The notes beneath the pieces were generated by a model. That model was not told the origin of the DNA. It was given only the letters and a program-made list of their open reading frames with translations, and ran no database searches. Positions 6,317 to 6,740 of a DNA stretch of 6,740 nucleotides are shown here, piece after piece. Each line of letters begins with the position of its first letter. Position 1 is the stretch's first letter. The DNA is from Pseudomonadota bacterium (lineage in GTDB: Bacteria > Pseudomonadota > Alphaproteobacteria > Rhizobiales > Beijerinckiaceae): contig JAEWKP010000193.1 in assembly GCA_023393655.1 (NCBI GenBank), positions 1 to 6,740 of the forward strand. Reading direction: 5' to 3'. Position numbers and translations under genes: made by a program.

Positions 6317-6740
6317 ATGGATCTCGCCCGCCTGCCGCTCGACACCGAGGCCATGCTCGCGGGCCTGCGCCCCTGGATCGAGTGCGAGAGCCCGACCTTC
6401 GACACTGCTGCCGTCAACCGGATGATGGACCTTGCCGCCGCCGATACCGCCGCGGCCGGCGCCAGCATCACCCGCATCCCCGGCCCGAAGGGGCTGGGCG
6501 ACTGCGTGCGCGCGACCTTCCCGCATCCGCGCCAGGGCGAGCCCGGCATCCTCGTGATGTCGCATCTCGACACGGTGCACCCGGTCGGCACGCTGGCGAA
6601 GCTGCCCTTCCGCCGCGACGGCTCGCGCTGCTACGGGCCGGGCATTCTCGACATGAAAGGCGGAGCCTATGCCGGCCTGCAGGCGATCGTCGCACTGGCG
6701 AAAGCCGGGGTCGCGACGCCGCTGCCCGTCACGGTGCTCT
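6317..6740 (+). CDS. M20 family metallopeptidase, glutamate carboxypeptidase-like (3' truncated by window edge)
   Basis: The frame from ATG 6317 stays open to the window end, giving 141 codons. The protein resembles the N-terminal catalytic half of M20A-type carboxypeptidases (carboxypeptidase G2 / ArgE-DapE like), which remove C-terminal amino acids or acyl groups using two zinc ions. SHLDTVHPVGTLAKLPFRRD spans residues 82-101: His83 is the expected first zinc ligand and Asp85 its partner. CYGPGILDMKGG at 105-116 supplies the bridging ligand Asp112. WIECESPTFD (20-29) matches the usual substrate-side segment near the N-terminus. The catalytic Glu-Glu pair, lid domain and last ligand would lie beyond the window, so activity cannot be judged. 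It starts 11 bases after the M20D gene and belongs to a different M20 branch from it, so it is not a tandem duplicate. Family assignment is firm, the substrate unknown. Confidence 0.9.
   Translation, partial: MDLARLPLDTEAMLAGLRPWIECESPTFDTAAVNRMMDLAAADTAAAGASITRIPGPKGLGDCVRATFPHPRQGEPGILVMSHLDTVHPVGTLAKLPFRRDGSRCYGPGILDMKGGAYAGLQAIVALAKAGVATPLPVTVL

Overview
The window is GC-rich, densely coded DNA with no sign of recent mobile elements. Codon use, the urease gene order and a very His-rich UreE point to an alphaproteobacterium, probably of the Hyphomicrobiales (Rhizobiales); a Bosea-like genome would fit. That placement is a judgement from protein style, not a database match.

Block 1 (1-2724, + strand) is the distal half of a urease operon. 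It holds the C-terminal 306 residues of UreC, the catalytic alpha subunit, then the accessory genes ureE, ureF and ureG. Genes touch or overlap: an 8-base gap, an 8-base overlap and a 4-base overlap. UreG (GTPase), UreF and UreE (nickel chaperone) would deliver nickel to the apo-urease. ureD, ureA and ureB are presumably upstream, outside the window.

Block 2 (2752-3414, - strand) is a single seven-helix membrane protein of the hemolysin III / PAQR family. It is convergent with ureG; the 27-base gap holds a short perfect hairpin. In its reading, two of the three histidines that bind zinc in classical PAQR proteins are asparagine.

Block 3 (3621-6740, + strand) starts after a roughly 206-base divergent intergenic region. 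It is a tight run of three metallohydrolase genes: an M81 (MlrC-like) metallopeptidase, an M20D amidohydrolase of the hippurate hydrolase / aminoacylase type, and the first 141 codons of a second M20 enzyme of the glutamate carboxypeptidase type. The spacing (24 and 11 bases) suggests one operon for breaking down a peptide, N-acyl amino acid or amide-type compound. The substrate cannot be read from the sequence.

Block 1 is ordinary. The most interesting items are the unassigned M81-M20-M20 hydrolase cluster and the altered metal site of the PAQR protein. I did not find convincing evidence for a wholly new kind of system.
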